36,442 nucleotides of DNA from Arthrobacter sp. PsM3 (GCF_030433895.1 NZ_JARUXE010000039.1:1-36442); one strand, 5' to 3'. Counted from the stretch's first letter, positions 23,463-31,860 are shown. Numbers and translations are program-made. Notes: generated by a model not told the origin, from the sequence alone.

Positions 23463-24794
23463 CTAGGCCGTCGCGGCGGCCGCGGCCTTGGCAGCCGCGG
23501 GCAGGGCATCGAAGATCCGGTTCATCGCGGCGTCGTCATGCGCGGCGGACAGGAACCAGGCTTCGAAGACGGACGGCGGCAGGTAGACGCCGGAGTCCAA
23601 CATGGAGTGGAAGAACGGCGCGTAGCGGAACACTTCCTGGCCCTGGGCGTCGTCGTAGTTGTGCACGCCCCGGGCGGAGGTGCCGAATGCCACCGAGAAG
23701 AGGTTACCGGCGCGCTGGATCGAGTGGTCCACCCCGGCCGCCTCCAGCGCGGAGGAAAGTGCCGCGGAGAGCTCCAGTGAGCGGGCATCCACGAAGGAGT
23801 AGACCTCGGGGGTGGCGTGGGTCAGCGTCGCGACGCCGGCGGCCATCGCCACCGGGTTGCCGGACAGCGTGCCGGCCTGGTAGACCGGGCCCAGCGGGGC
23901 GAGGTAGTCCATGACCTCGGCCCGGCCGGCGAGGGCCGCCGTCGGCATCCCGCCGCCGATGACCTTGCCGAACGTCAGCAGGTCCGGGGTCCACGGCTGG
24001 GCAGCGTCGGCCGCCCCGCCGGTGAGTCCCCAGTAGCCCGAGTACCCCGTACGGAAGCCGGTGAGGACCTCGTCGAGGATCAGCAGGGCACCGTGCTCCC
24101 GGGTGATGCGCGACAGGCCGGCGTTGAAGCCTTCTCCCGGCGTCACGACCCCCATATTGGCGGGCGCGGCCTCGGTGATGACGGCGGCGATGTTCGCACC
24201 GTGCTTGGCGAAGGCGGCCTCGACGGCGGCGAGGTCGTTGTAGGGCAGCACGAGGGTCTCGGCGGCGGTGGCGGCCGTGACGCCGGCCGAGCCAGGAAGC
24301 GCGAGGGTCGCCAGGCCGGAGCCTGCCGCGGCGAGGAGGCCGTCGAGGTGCCCGTGGTAGCAGCCGGCAAACTTGATGATGAGGTTCCGGCCGGTGAAGC
24401 CGCGGGCCAGCCGCACGGCGGTCATGGTTGCCTCGGTGCCGGTGGAGACCATCCGGACGCGTTCGGCGGCAAGGACCCGCTCCTGGACGATCGCGGCGAG
24501 GTTGGCCTCATCCGGCGTCGAGGCGCCGAAGGAGAGCCCCCGGTCGACGGCGGCGTGCACGGCGGCGAGGACCGCCGGATGGGCATGCCCCAGCAGCGCC
24601 GGGCCCCAGGAGCAGACGAGGTCGACGTATTCGGCGCCGTCGGCGTCGGTCAGGTAGGGGCCTTTCGCGGAGACGATAAAACGCGGGGTCCCGCCGACGG
24701 AGCCGAACGCACGGACCGGCGAGTTGACGCCGCCGGGCATGAGTTGGCGGGCACGGTCGAAGAGTTCCTCGTTGCGAGGGTGGCTGGAAGTCAT
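23463..24794 (-). CDS. hemL: Glutamate-1-semialdehyde 2,1-aminomutase
   Basis: The 443-aa PLP enzyme converts glutamate-1-semialdehyde to 5-aminolevulinate, the second step after HemA. The family signature GGVNSPVRAF is at 21-30 and the PLP lysine is Lys277 in TFGKVIGGG. The start ATG 24794 has AGGA a few bases upstream. A TTG at 24839 overlaps the LLM stop as TTGA and would add 15 residues, so the start is not fully settled. It is the last gene of the minus-strand heme run and is followed by the bidirectional terminator. Confidence 0.95.
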   Translation of the reverse strand: MTSSHPRNEELFDRARQLMPGGVNSPVRAFGSVGGTPRFIVSAKGPYLTDADGAEYVDLVCSWGPALLGHAHPAVLAAVHAAVDRGLSFGASTPDEANLAAIVQERVLAAERVRMVSTGTEATMTAVRLARGFTGRNLIIKFAGCYHGHLDGLLAAAGSGLATLALPGSAGVTAATAAETLVLPYNDLAAVEAAFAKHGANIAAVITEAAPANMGVVTPGEGFNAGLSRITREHGALLILDEVLTGFRTGYSGYWGLTGGAADAAQPWTPDLLTFGKVIGGGMPTAALAGRAEVMDYLAPLGPVYQAGTLSGNPVAMAAGVATLTHATPEVYSFVDARSLELSAALSSALEAAGVDHSIQRAGNLFSVAFGTSARGVHNYDDAQGQEVFRYAPFFHSMLDSGVYLPPSVFEAWFLSAAHDDAAMNRIFDALPAAAKAAAAATA

Positions 24795-24835
24795 GGTTCC
24801 TATTCTTTCAGTCGCATTCAATGGATCAGTCGCCT

Positions 24836-25939
24836 TCAACGGGGCTGCGCGGCCCCGGCCAGCAGGCTGGCGACCCGGGGGGCCACCTCGGTGCCGAACA
24901 GCTCGATCGAACGCATCATGGCCTTGTGCGGCAGGGTGCCGTTGCTGTACTTCAGGTCAAAGCGGTCCACGCCGAGGTGGCGCTTCAGCAGCGCGATCTT
25001 CGCGGCAACGGTGTCCGGGGATCCGACGTAGAGGGCACCCTCGGGGGTGCACATGGCGTCGAACTCGGCGCGGTTGCCCGGGCCCCAGCCGCGCTCCGCG
25101 CCGATGAGGTTGCGCTGGCCGAGCCAGTGCGGGAAGAATTCCTCCCGCGCCTCCTCGTCGGTGGCAGCAATGTGGCCCGGTGAATGCGTGGCCATCTGCT
25201 GCATCGGGTGGCCGTATTTGGCCATCGCCTCACGGTAGAGGTTCGCGAGCGGGCCAAAGGACCGCGGCTGTCCGCCGATGATGGCGAAGATGATCGGGTA
25301 GCCGTATTCGGCGCAGCGCAGCACCGACTCCGGGGTCCCGCCGACGCCGATCCAGGCGGGCAGCAGGTGGTGTTCCAGCGGCGGGTAGGCGCTGAGCCCG
25401 TTGATGGCCGTGCGGGTGCGGCCCTCCCAGTGGATGGGCTTTTGGGCGCGGACCTTGTCGAAAAGCTCGAGCTTCTCCTCAAAGAGGATCTCGTAGTCGG
25501 CCAGGTCGAGGCCGAAAAGCGGGAAGGACTCGACGAAGGACCCGCGCCCCAGCATGACCTCGGCCCGGCCGTTGGAGATGGCGTCCACGGTGGAGAAGCG
25601 CTGGAAGACGCGGATGGGGTCATCGGAGCTCAGGACCGTGACGGCGGAGCCGAGCCGGATGTTCTTGGTGCGGGCGGCCGCCGCGGCGAGGAACACCTCG
25701 GGAGCGGAGACTGCGAAGTCGCGCCGGTGGTGCTCCCCCACCCCGAAGGCATGGAGTCCCACCTCGTCCGCGAGTTCGGCCTGTTCCAGCAGCTGCCGCA
25801 GCACCTGGGCGTGCGGCACGGGGTGCCCGTCGGGGAAGACCCCGACGTCGCCAAAGCTGTTCAGTCCCAGCAGAATACGCCCCGGCCCTACCGGGGACGT
25901 GGGGTTCGCCGCGGACGCCGGGTCAGTCGACGTGTGCAT
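24836..25939 (-). CDS. LLM-class flavin-dependent oxidoreductase
   Basis: The 367-aa protein is a luciferase-like monooxygenase (TIM-barrel, FMN or F420 binding): ILLGLNSFGD at the N terminus, GVGEHHRRDF, LGSAVTVLSSDDPIRVFQRF, and GRAEVMLGRGS. The substrate is unknown. It sits inside the heme operon. Its ATG overlaps the hemB stop by one base (TGATG) with AAGGA upstream, and its stop lies 41 bases before the hemL ATG and overlaps a possible hemL TTG start. The in-frame extension to 26056 lies within hemB and is unlikely. The arrangement suggests co-translation with hemB; a role in tetrapyrrole or flavin-linked chemistry is a hypothesis only. Confidence 0.88.
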   Translation of the reverse strand: MHTSTDPASAANPTSPVGPGRILLGLNSFGDVGVFPDGHPVPHAQVLRQLLEQAELADEVGLHAFGVGEHHRRDFAVSAPEVFLAAAAARTKNIRLGSAVTVLSSDDPIRVFQRFSTVDAISNGRAEVMLGRGSFVESFPLFGLDLADYEILFEEKLELFDKVRAQKPIHWEGRTRTAINGLSAYPPLEHHLLPAWIGVGGTPESVLRCAEYGYPIIFAIIGGQPRSFGPLANLYREAMAKYGHPMQQMATHSPGHIAATDEEAREEFFPHWLGQRNLIGAERGWGPGNRAEFDAMCTPEGALYVGSPDTVAAKIALLKRHLGVDRFDLKYSNGTLPHKAMMRSIELFGTEVAPRVASLLAGAAQPR

Positions 25940-26919
25940 CAGGATTCCTTCAGCCAGCCGGCGAGTTCGCTCGCCCAGTAGGTCAGGACCATGTTGGCCC
26001 CGGCCCGTTTGATGCCCAGCACGGACTCGGTGATCGCGGCGCGGCGGTCGATCCATCCGTTGGCGGCGGCGGCCTCGATCATCGAGTACTCACCGGAGAT
26101 CTGGTACGCCGCGACCGGGACCGGGCTCATGGCGGCGACGTCGGCGAGGATGTCCAGGTAGCTCATGGCCGGCTTCACCATGACCATGTCCGCGCCCTCT
26201 TCGAGGTCCAGTTCCACTTCGAGGATCGCCTCGCGGCGGTTCGCGGCGTCCATCTGGTAGGTGCGGCGGTCGCCTTTAAGCTGCGAGTCGACGGCTTCCC
26301 GGAAGGGTCCGTAGAACGCGGACGCGTATTTCGCCGCGTAGGCGACGACCGCGGTGTTGGCGTGGCCGGCTGCCTCGAGCGCCTGGCGGATCACGGCGAT
26401 CTGGCCGTCCATCATCCCCGACGGGCCCAGCACGTGGGCGCCGGCCTCCGCCTGGGCCACGGCCATCCGGCCGTAGATCTCCAGCGTGGCGTCGTTGTCC
26501 ACATAGCCGCCCGAGTCGAGGACCCCGCAGTGCCCGTGGTCGGTGAATTCGTCCAGGCAGACGTCGCTCATGATGACCAGTTCGTCGCCGACCTCGGCGC
26601 GGACGTCCCGGATGGCTTTGTTCAGCACGCCGTCCGGGTCCAGCGACGCGGTGCCGGTGGCGTCGCGGACGGCGGGGATGCCGAAGAGCATGATGCCGCC
26701 GACGCCGAGCCCCACGGCTTCGGCTGCGGCGCGCTTGAGCGTCTCGGTGGTGTGCTGCTGCACCCCGGGCATCGACGCAATCGGGTTCGGCTCGGACAGT
26801 CCTTCCCGGATGAAGGCGGGAAGGATCAGTTCCGCAGCGGAGAGGCGGTGCTCAGCCGTCAGCCGGCGCATGGCCGGGGTGGTGCGGAGCCGGCGGGGGC
26901 GGTGGGTCGGGAAGCTCAT
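25939..26919 (-). CDS. hemB: Delta-aminolevulinic acid dehydratase (porphobilinogen synthase)
   Basis: The 326-aa enzyme condenses two 5-aminolevulinate molecules to porphobilinogen. The Schiff-base lysines are Lys197 (AAKYASAFYGPFR) and Lys249 (MVKPAMSYLD). The metal segment reads DVCLDEFTDHGHCG (119-132). It keeps Cys121 and Cys131 but has Asp123 in place of the middle cysteine of zinc-type enzymes, so it is a mixed form. The ATG overlaps the hemD stop (ATGA) and its stop overlaps the LLM start by one base. Confidence 0.95.
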   Translation of the reverse strand: MSFPTHRPRRLRTTPAMRRLTAEHRLSAAELILPAFIREGLSEPNPIASMPGVQQHTTETLKRAAAEAVGLGVGGIMLFGIPAVRDATGTASLDPDGVLNKAIRDVRAEVGDELVIMSDVCLDEFTDHGHCGVLDSGGYVDNDATLEIYGRMAVAQAEAGAHVLGPSGMMDGQIAVIRQALEAAGHANTAVVAYAAKYASAFYGPFREAVDSQLKGDRRTYQMDAANRREAILEVELDLEEGADMVMVKPAMSYLDILADVAAMSPVPVAAYQISGEYSMIEAAAANGWIDRRAAITESVLGIKRAGANMVLTYWASELAGWLKES

Positions 26920-27917
26920 ATGGTGTCCTTTGCTGTGGGCTCTGCGACTGGCTGATGAAGTGGGGACGGCCGATCTGCCAGCGACCGGATGACGGCGTCG
27001 ACCAGGCCGGAGGCGGTGGGTTCCTCGGCAACGGCGGCGACGGTGAGGCCGAGCGCCTCAGCCTCGCCGGCGGTCGACCGCCCGATGGCGACGAAACGGC
27101 AGTCACCCAGCGGGGCGAGGTCCTCGTGGATGCGCCGGGCTGCGCTGGGGGAAGCGGCGACGACGGCGTCCAGCCGGCCGGCGACGATTTCGGCCTTCGC
27201 CTGGGCCGGGGTGAGCACGGCGGCTCCGGTGTCCAGGGGCGTTCCAGGGGCTGCACTATCCCCGGAGGCCGTGGCGGGCTGGCACGCGGCGAGGCTCCGG
27301 CCGGGGTCGGCCGGGAAATCCACGGTGCGGTATGCGGTCACGGCCTGGACGAAGGCGCCCCTGGCCTCCAGCCCCCGGCGGAGCCGGGGGTCGGCGATGT
27401 CCGCCTGCGGCAGGAGGACGCTGCCCTGGTGCTCTGGCCAGATGTCGGTCAGCCCCGCGCCGGACTGCCGCCCCGTGGGTGAGAGGTCGACGGCGACTCC
27501 CCTGGATTCGAGGAAACGGCGCGTTGCGGGCCCGATCGTTGCCACCAGGAGGCTGCCCGGGAGCCAGCTGCTGAGCGTGGTTCCGCGCTCGGTGGCCTTG
27601 ACCTCGAGCGCCTGGACCGTGGTCACGCTGCTGACCACGAGCCAGTTGTAGGCGCCGGCGCCCAGGGCGTCAAACGCGACATCCAGGGAGTGCTGGTCGC
27701 TGGCGACCTCAAAGTCGATCAGCGGCAGCAGCAGCGGCTCTGCGCCGACGGCGCGCAGGGCACTGACAAGCTCCGCCGCACGGTCCGGGCTGCGGGCGAC
27801 GAGGATCCGGGCGCCGTGGGGCCCCCTCATGGCGTCCTGCCCGGCCTGTTCACCGTTGACCCGAACGTCCGCGGCGGGGGTGCGGGCGCGGGCGTTTCTG
27901 GCACTGTGCCGTCCCAT
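26916..27917 (-). CDS. hemD: Uroporphyrinogen-III synthase
   Basis: The ~333-aa enzyme cyclises hydroxymethylbilane to uroporphyrinogen III with inversion of ring D. The family is poorly conserved; visible hallmarks are ARILVARSPDRAAELVSAL at the N terminus, NWLVVSSVTTVQAL, GPATRRFLESRG, TAYRTV, and DAVVAASPSAARRI. Two starts are possible: ATG 27917 (20 bases after hemC, weak ribosome site) and ATG 27830 (AGGAC five bases upstream, 29 residues shorter, closer to the conserved fold). The longer form is listed. The stop overlaps hemB by ATGA. Confidence 0.85.
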   Translation of the reverse strand: MGRHSARNARARTPAADVRVNGEQAGQDAMRGPHGARILVARSPDRAAELVSALRAVGAEPLLLPLIDFEVASDQHSLDVAFDALGAGAYNWLVVSSVTTVQALEVKATERGTTLSSWLPGSLLVATIGPATRRFLESRGVAVDLSPTGRQSGAGLTDIWPEHQGSVLLPQADIADPRLRRGLEARGAFVQAVTAYRTVDFPADPGRSLAACQPATASGDSAAPGTPLDTGAAVLTPAQAKAEIVAGRLDAVVAASPSAARRIHEDLAPLGDCRFVAIGRSTAGEAEALGLTVAAVAEEPTASGLVDAVIRSLADRPSPLHQPVAEPTAKDTI

Positions 27918-27937
27918 GAATTGAAGAATTCCGCGGA

Positions 27938-28936
27938 TCAGGATGCGGCCAGGTCCGCGATGTCGGCGGCACCCTGGGCGAGCAGGACTTCGGCGAGTTC
28001 GATTCCGAGCAGGGTCGCCCCGACCTCGGTGAGTCCGTCCGTGGCCTTCCGGTCCCGGATGGTGGCTGTTCCGTCGACGGCGCACACCACGGCTTCAAGG
28101 TGCAGCAGGCTGCCCTTGCGGTAGGCGTAGGCGCCCACCGGCGCGGCGCAGCCGGCTTCCAGGCGGGCCAGGAGCGCCCGCTCGGCGGTGACGGCGAGCC
28201 GGGTGTCGGGGTCGTCGAGGGCGGTGAGGGCCTGGGCCAGCACGCCCTGCGAGCCCTCGGTGGATCCTGCCTTGCGCGGCGCATCGGCGGAGCGGCATTC
28301 GATCGCGAGGGAACCCTGCCCGGCGGCGGGCAGCATGACGTCGGGTTCAAGGAACTCGCTGACGGCGTCCAGCCGGCCGATCCGGTGCAGTCCGGCGGCG
28401 GCGAGCACCACGGCGTCGAGGTCGCAGCTCTTGCCGTCCACGACGGCGTCGGTGCTGTTGCCCGGCAGCCCGGGGACGCGGCCGAGCCTGGTATCCACGT
28501 TGCCGCGGATGTCACGGATGTCCAGGTCCGGGCGGGCGGCCCGGAGCTGGGCTGCGCGCCGCGGGGAACCCGTGCCCACGGTGGCGCCGGCGGGCAGGTC
28601 GGCGAGCTTGAGCCCGTCCCGGGCACAGAGCACGTCGCGGACGTCGACGCGCTTCGGCGTCGCCGCGAGCGTCAGTCCCAGGGCCGGACCGGTGGGCAGG
28701 TCCTTGAGCGAGTGCACAGCCACGTCGCATGCGTCCTGCAGCAGGGCGTCGCGCAGGGCCGCGACGAAAACCCCGGTGCCGCCCATCTGGGACAGCGATC
28801 CGGTGAGGACATCGCCGTCGGTGCGGATGCGGACCAGTTCGACCGGGAATCCGCCGACGGCGGCCAGTTGGTCAGCGGTCTGCTGGGTCTGGGTCAGTGC
28901 CAGTTTGCTGGCGCGGGTTCCGATCCGGACGGTCAC
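27938..28936 (-). CDS. hemC: Hydroxymethylbilane synthase (porphobilinogen deaminase)
   Basis: The 332-aa enzyme polymerises four porphobilinogens. It begins MTVRIGTRASKLAL, has HSLKDLPT (75-82), GTGSPRRAAQL (121-131) and the dipyrromethane-cofactor cysteine Cys263 in LEAGCAAPVGA. The start is GTG (28934-28936), overlapping the hemH stop as GTGA. Confidence 0.96.
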   Translation of the reverse strand: MTVRIGTRASKLALTQTQQTADQLAAVGGFPVELVRIRTDGDVLTGSLSQMGGTGVFVAALRDALLQDACDVAVHSLKDLPTGPALGLTLAATPKRVDVRDVLCARDGLKLADLPAGATVGTGSPRRAAQLRAARPDLDIRDIRGNVDTRLGRVPGLPGNSTDAVVDGKSCDLDAVVLAAAGLHRIGRLDAVSEFLEPDVMLPAAGQGSLAIECRSADAPRKAGSTEGSQGVLAQALTALDDPDTRLAVTAERALLARLEAGCAAPVGAYAYRKGSLLHLEAVVCAVDGTATIRDRKATDGLTEVGATLLGIELAEVLLAQGAADIADLAAS

Positions 28937-30219
28937 AGTGCTTCCTGACCCGCCGCCGGCGCGGAGGTGGCGGCGGTGGCGGCCGCCGGGTAGGGGGCGT
29001 GGCCGGTGCCGATGGTCGTGTCGGCGCCTGCAATGGTGGGCTTTTCGCCGCGGAAGTTGGCGCAGCAGCCCGGGCGGCAGACGTCGTACCAGGGGCCCAG
29101 TTTGGTCAGGTGCGGCCGGTCGGCGATGTTGTTCGCGGCGGTCCGCTCACAGATCAGGTCCACGATTCCGGCGACGAACTTGCGGTGCGTCCCGGGGGTG
29201 GGGACGCGGCTCGCGGCGAGGCTGAGCCTGGCGCAGGTTTCCAGGGCTTCGGTGTCGAGGTCCCAGACAACTTCCATGTGGTCGCTGACGAAGCCCAGCG
29301 GCACAATCACGATGCCCTTGACGCCCTGGCCGGCGAGTTCCTCGATGGCGTCGTTGATGTCCGGTTCCAGCCACGGCACGTGCGGGGCCCCGGAACGGGA
29401 CTGGTAGACGAGGGACCAGGGTGCGGTGTCGCCGGTCTCCGCTTCCACCCGGCGGATGACTTCGGTGCCGGTGGCGAGGTGCTGCGCGACGTAGGCGGAG
29501 TCCTCCTCGAAGTGGCGCGGTTCGGCCTCGGAGCGGCCCGCCGCCTGGGCGTCGCGGGTGGGGATGGAGTGTGTGGCGAACAGGATGTGCACCGGCGCGT
29601 CCGGGGTGCCGGCCGCGGCCAGCCTGGCGCGGACGTCGGCGAGGCCGGCGGCGGTGCCTTCAATGAACGGTTCGACGAAACCGGGGTGGTCGAAGTACTG
29701 GCGGACCTTGTCGACTTCGAGCTTGCCGTCGAGGCCGGTGTCGGTCAGCGCGACGCCAATGTCCTCACGGTACTGGCGGCAGCTGGAGTAGCAGGAATAC
29801 GCGCTTGTGGTGACCATGAGGACCTTGCGGTGCCCGGCGTCGTAGATGTCTTGGAGGGTCTGCGGGATGTACGGGGCCCAGTTGCGGTTGCCCCAGAACA
29901 CCGGCAGTTCGATCCCGCGGGCGGAGAGTTCGGCCTCGATGCCGGCCTTGAGCTCGCGGTTCTGCTGGTTGATCGGGCTGATGCCGCCGTTGGCGCGGTA
30001 GTGGTGCGAGACCTCTTCGAGCCGCTCGTCCGGGATCCCGCGGCCGCGGGTGACGTTCCGAAGGAAGGGAAGGACGTCATCCTGGCCCTCGGGGCCGCCG
30101 AAGGAGGCGAGGAGCACGGCGTCGTAGTCCTTGGGGGCCATCCGGCCGGCTTCGGTGACCGCGTTGAGGGCTGTTTCGCCTGTGGCGGTGTCAGTTTCCT
30201 GGGGATCCAGCGGGCTCAT
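28933..30219 (-). CDS. hemH: Coproporphyrin III ferrochelatase
   Basis: The 428-aa enzyme (also CpfC) inserts iron into coproporphyrin III in actinobacteria. Catalytic His217 is in ATHSIP, and HMEVVWDLD holds Glu316. Cys143, Cys147, Cys381, Cys385 and Cys386 (AYSCYSSC, VCRPGCC) are the likely ligand set for the [2Fe-2S] cluster known in actinobacterial enzymes. The C-terminal ~25 residues are an Ala/Pro tail. I chose ATG 30219, which overlaps the hemQ stop as ATGA; an in-frame extension to 30528 lies within hemQ and is unlikely. Confidence 0.95.
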   Translation of the reverse strand: MSPLDPQETDTATGETALNAVTEAGRMAPKDYDAVLLASFGGPEGQDDVLPFLRNVTRGRGIPDERLEEVSHHYRANGGISPINQQNRELKAGIEAELSARGIELPVFWGNRNWAPYIPQTLQDIYDAGHRKVLMVTTSAYSCYSSCRQYREDIGVALTDTGLDGKLEVDKVRQYFDHPGFVEPFIEGTAAGLADVRARLAAAGTPDAPVHILFATHSIPTRDAQAAGRSEAEPRHFEEDSAYVAQHLATGTEVIRRVEAETGDTAPWSLVYQSRSGAPHVPWLEPDINDAIEELAGQGVKGIVIVPLGFVSDHMEVVWDLDTEALETCARLSLAASRVPTPGTHRKFVAGIVDLICERTAANNIADRPHLTKLGPWYDVCRPGCCANFRGEKPTIAGADTTIGTGHAPYPAAATAATSAPAAGQEAL

Positions 30220-30929
30220 GAAAGGACCTCGGCAATCTCGGCGGCGCCCACCCGGCGGCCGGTGTAGAACGGGATTTCTTCGCGGACGTGGTGGCGGGCT
30301 TCCGTGGCGCGCAGGTGGCGCATCAGGTCCACGAGGTCCACGAGTTCGGGGGCTTCCAGGCCGAGGATCCACTCCCAGTCGCCGAGAGCGAAGGAGGACA
30401 CGGTGTTGGAGATGACCTGGGGGAAGTCCCGGCCCAGCATGCCGTGGTCGCGCAACATCGCGCCGCGTTCGGCGTCGGGCAGCAGATACCACTCGTAGGA
30501 GCGCACAAAGGGGTAGACGCAGAGCCACTCCGCCGGTTCGACGCCGCGGGAATAGGCAGGGGTGTGGTTCTTGGCGAACTCGGCCTCACGGTGCACGCCC
30601 ATGGCGGACCAGGCGATCTCCGTGCCGGCGAACAGCTTGCTGCGGCGGATGTCCCGGACGGCGCGCTGGAGGGCCTCCGGCTGGGGTCCATGCAGCCAGA
30701 CCATGATGTCGGCATCCGCGCGCATCGCCGACACGTCGTAGCTGCCGCGGTGGACCACACCTGCCTCGGCCAGCCGCGCGATGAGGGCATCGAAGTCTTC
30801 GGCAGCATCGCCGCTGCGGACCACGTCGGCGGAGCGCTTGAAAACCGTCCAGAGCGTGAAGAACTGCTCGGCTGATTCTTCGCTTGCTGATTCGGTTTTA
30901 GTGACAGTTTCGGCAGAAGTGTGGCTCAT
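30216..30929 (-). CDS. hemQ: Coproheme decarboxylase HemQ (chlorite dismutase family)
   Basis: The 237-aa protein (also ChdC) uses hydrogen peroxide to convert coproheme to heme b, the last step of the route. YPFVRSYEWYLL, WEWILGLEAPE and RATEARHHVREEIPFYTGRR are the conserved family segments; the histidine pair in the last one is where the heme-proximal histidine is expected. The start ATG 30929 has only a distant GAAGGGG ribosome site. It follows a 131-base gap with a large dyad, and it overlaps hemH by ATGA. Confidence 0.94.
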   Translation of the reverse strand: MSHTSAETVTKTESASEESAEQFFTLWTVFKRSADVVRSGDAAEDFDALIARLAEAGVVHRGSYDVSAMRADADIMVWLHGPQPEALQRAVRDIRRSKLFAGTEIAWSAMGVHREAEFAKNHTPAYSRGVEPAEWLCVYPFVRSYEWYLLPDAERGAMLRDHGMLGRDFPQVISNTVSSFALGDWEWILGLEAPELVDLVDLMRHLRATEARHHVREEIPFYTGRRVGAAEIAEVLS

Positions 30930-30954
30930 GCATACCAGTCTGCCCCTTCGCCTC

Positions 30955-30983
30955 AGCTAAGTCGAAATCAAGCACTTCTACAA
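30955..30983 (-). promoter_or_regulatory. Possible promoter of hemQ
   Basis: On the minus strand TTGTAG (30978-30983), a 17-base spacer and TTAGCT (30955-30960) precede hemQ. The -35 falls in the centre of the 41-bp dyad, as expected if a repressor binds there. The -10 is a poor match, so this is tentative. Confidence 0.3.
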
Positions 30984-31004
30984 CGCGTAGAAGTGCGTAA
31001 TTTC
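30964..31004. promoter_or_regulatory. 41-bp dyad upstream of hemQ (candidate operator)
   Basis: Perfect 10-bp arms GCACTTCTAC and GTAGAAGTGC (30972-30981, 30987-30996) flank AACGC. The symmetry continues outward to GAAAT/ATTTC, giving 16 matched pairs of 18. The stem is only half G/C, unlike the GC-rich terminators elsewhere in the window, and no T run follows it on the minus strand. An operator is therefore favoured over a terminator for the upstream gene, though both remain possible. Confidence 0.5.
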
Positions 31005-31060
31005 ACATCGATAGGGATTCCGCCCCGGATCCGGAGTGCCCGGCAGCGCCCGCCGGGACC

Positions 31061-31846
31061 TCAGACGCGGCGCAGCCGCAGCACCACGAGGCCGGCGATC
31101 ACGGAGAGGACAACGAGGCCAATGCCCAGTCCGAGCAGCGGCGCTGTGAACGGTTCACGCGTTGACGTTGCCTCCATCGAGGTACTCCCTGAGCGGGGCT
31201 TGGCCTGCGCAGTTGCGGAGCGGTCCGGGGCTGTCGGGGAGGCGGACGCCGTGCTCGACGGGGCTGCCGGGTTCGACGGGGCTGCCGGGTTCGACGGGGC
31301 TGCCGTGTTCGACGGCGCCGCCGGGGTTTCGTTGGGGGCCTGAGCCCCGGCAGGGATTTCGGCGGCCGGTGCCGGCTCCGCTACCGGCTCCCCCGGGTCG
31401 GGGACCGCGGGCACGGCCGGCTGGGCCGGCTGGGCCGGAGAAGGCGTGACAGGCGGCGGGGCCGCGGGCCCAGTTGGCACGGGTGGTGCCACGGGCTGCG
31501 GAGTGACGGGCTCCGTGGGAGTTGGCCTCGGGGTGCGGCTTGGCCCGGGTGCGGAGGGTTCCTCGGAGGCGGTGGCCTGGGGCGAGGGGCTCGATGGCCA
31601 GGGCGTTGGGGTGGGCCGCTTGAGCGGCTCGAAGAGGCCGCCGGCCAAACCATTGAGGTCAACGGACAGGAGGTCCGTCCCGGAAGAACCTGAGGCAGGG
31701 GCCGCCGGCCCCGTGGCGGCTTGTGAGGCGGGCGCGCCTGCGGATAGAGCCAGCACCACTCCGAGCGTTGCGGCTGCCATGCCGCGTCGAAGTCCCCCAT
31801 GGTGGCCGGCCTGCGTTTTGTGGACGTTCGACCTGCAAGTAACCAT
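31061..31846 (-). CDS. Pro/Ala-rich membrane-anchored surface protein, unknown function
   Basis: The 261-aa protein has an N-terminal signal peptide (basic LRRG, hydrophobic core, cleavage likely after ASQA at about 43). A ~185-residue Pro/Ala/Ser/Thr stalk follows, containing hexapeptide repeats of PAAPSN. It ends with one C-terminal membrane segment (about 232-256) and the basic LRLRRV. No enzymatic domain and no LPXTG motif are seen. ATG 31846 was chosen because TAGGCT lies eight bases before it; the extension to 31924 is unlikely. It sits between hemY and hemQ on the same strand but has its own apparent promoter. Any link to heme is positional only. Confidence 0.75.
   Translation of the reverse strand: MVTCRSNVHKTQAGHHGGLRRGMAAATLGVVLALSAGAPASQAATGPAAPASGSSGTDLLSVDLNGLAGGLFEPLKRPTPTPWPSSPSPQATASEEPSAPGPSRTPRPTPTEPVTPQPVAPPVPTGPAAPPPVTPSPAQPAQPAVPAVPDPGEPVAEPAPAAEIPAGAQAPNETPAAPSNTAAPSNPAAPSNPAAPSSTASASPTAPDRSATAQAKPRSGSTSMEATSTREPFTAPLLGLGIGLVVLSVIAGLVVLRLRRV
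31245..31316. repeat. 18-bp tandem repeats in the surface protein gene
   Basis: The unit GCTGCCGGGTTCGACGGG occurs exactly at 31263-31280 and 31281-31298, with a two-mismatch copy at 31299-31316 and a degenerate one at 31245-31262. It encodes repeats of the hexapeptide PAAPSN in the stalk. Confidence 0.8.
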
Positions 31847-31854
31847 GGTGGTCG

Positions 31855-31860
31855 AGCCTA
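31855..31860 (-). promoter_or_regulatory. -10 box of the surface protein gene
   Basis: TAGGCT on the minus strand, eight bases, then ATG 31846, a leaderless or nearly leaderless arrangement. It repeats the hexamer seen before the ATL gene. The 31847-31968 gap also contains a 14-bp palindrome (31903-31916) but no strong terminator for hemY. Confidence 0.4.

Noticed and set aside
28897..30267. Plus-strand open frame opposite hemH
   Set aside because: Gly/Val/Asp-rich antisense shadow of a gene with intact ferrochelatase motifs.
30972..30996. Simple intrinsic terminator of the surface protein gene
   Set aside because: The T-rich bases are part of the extended stem and none follow it; kept as a possible alternative to an operator but not preferred.
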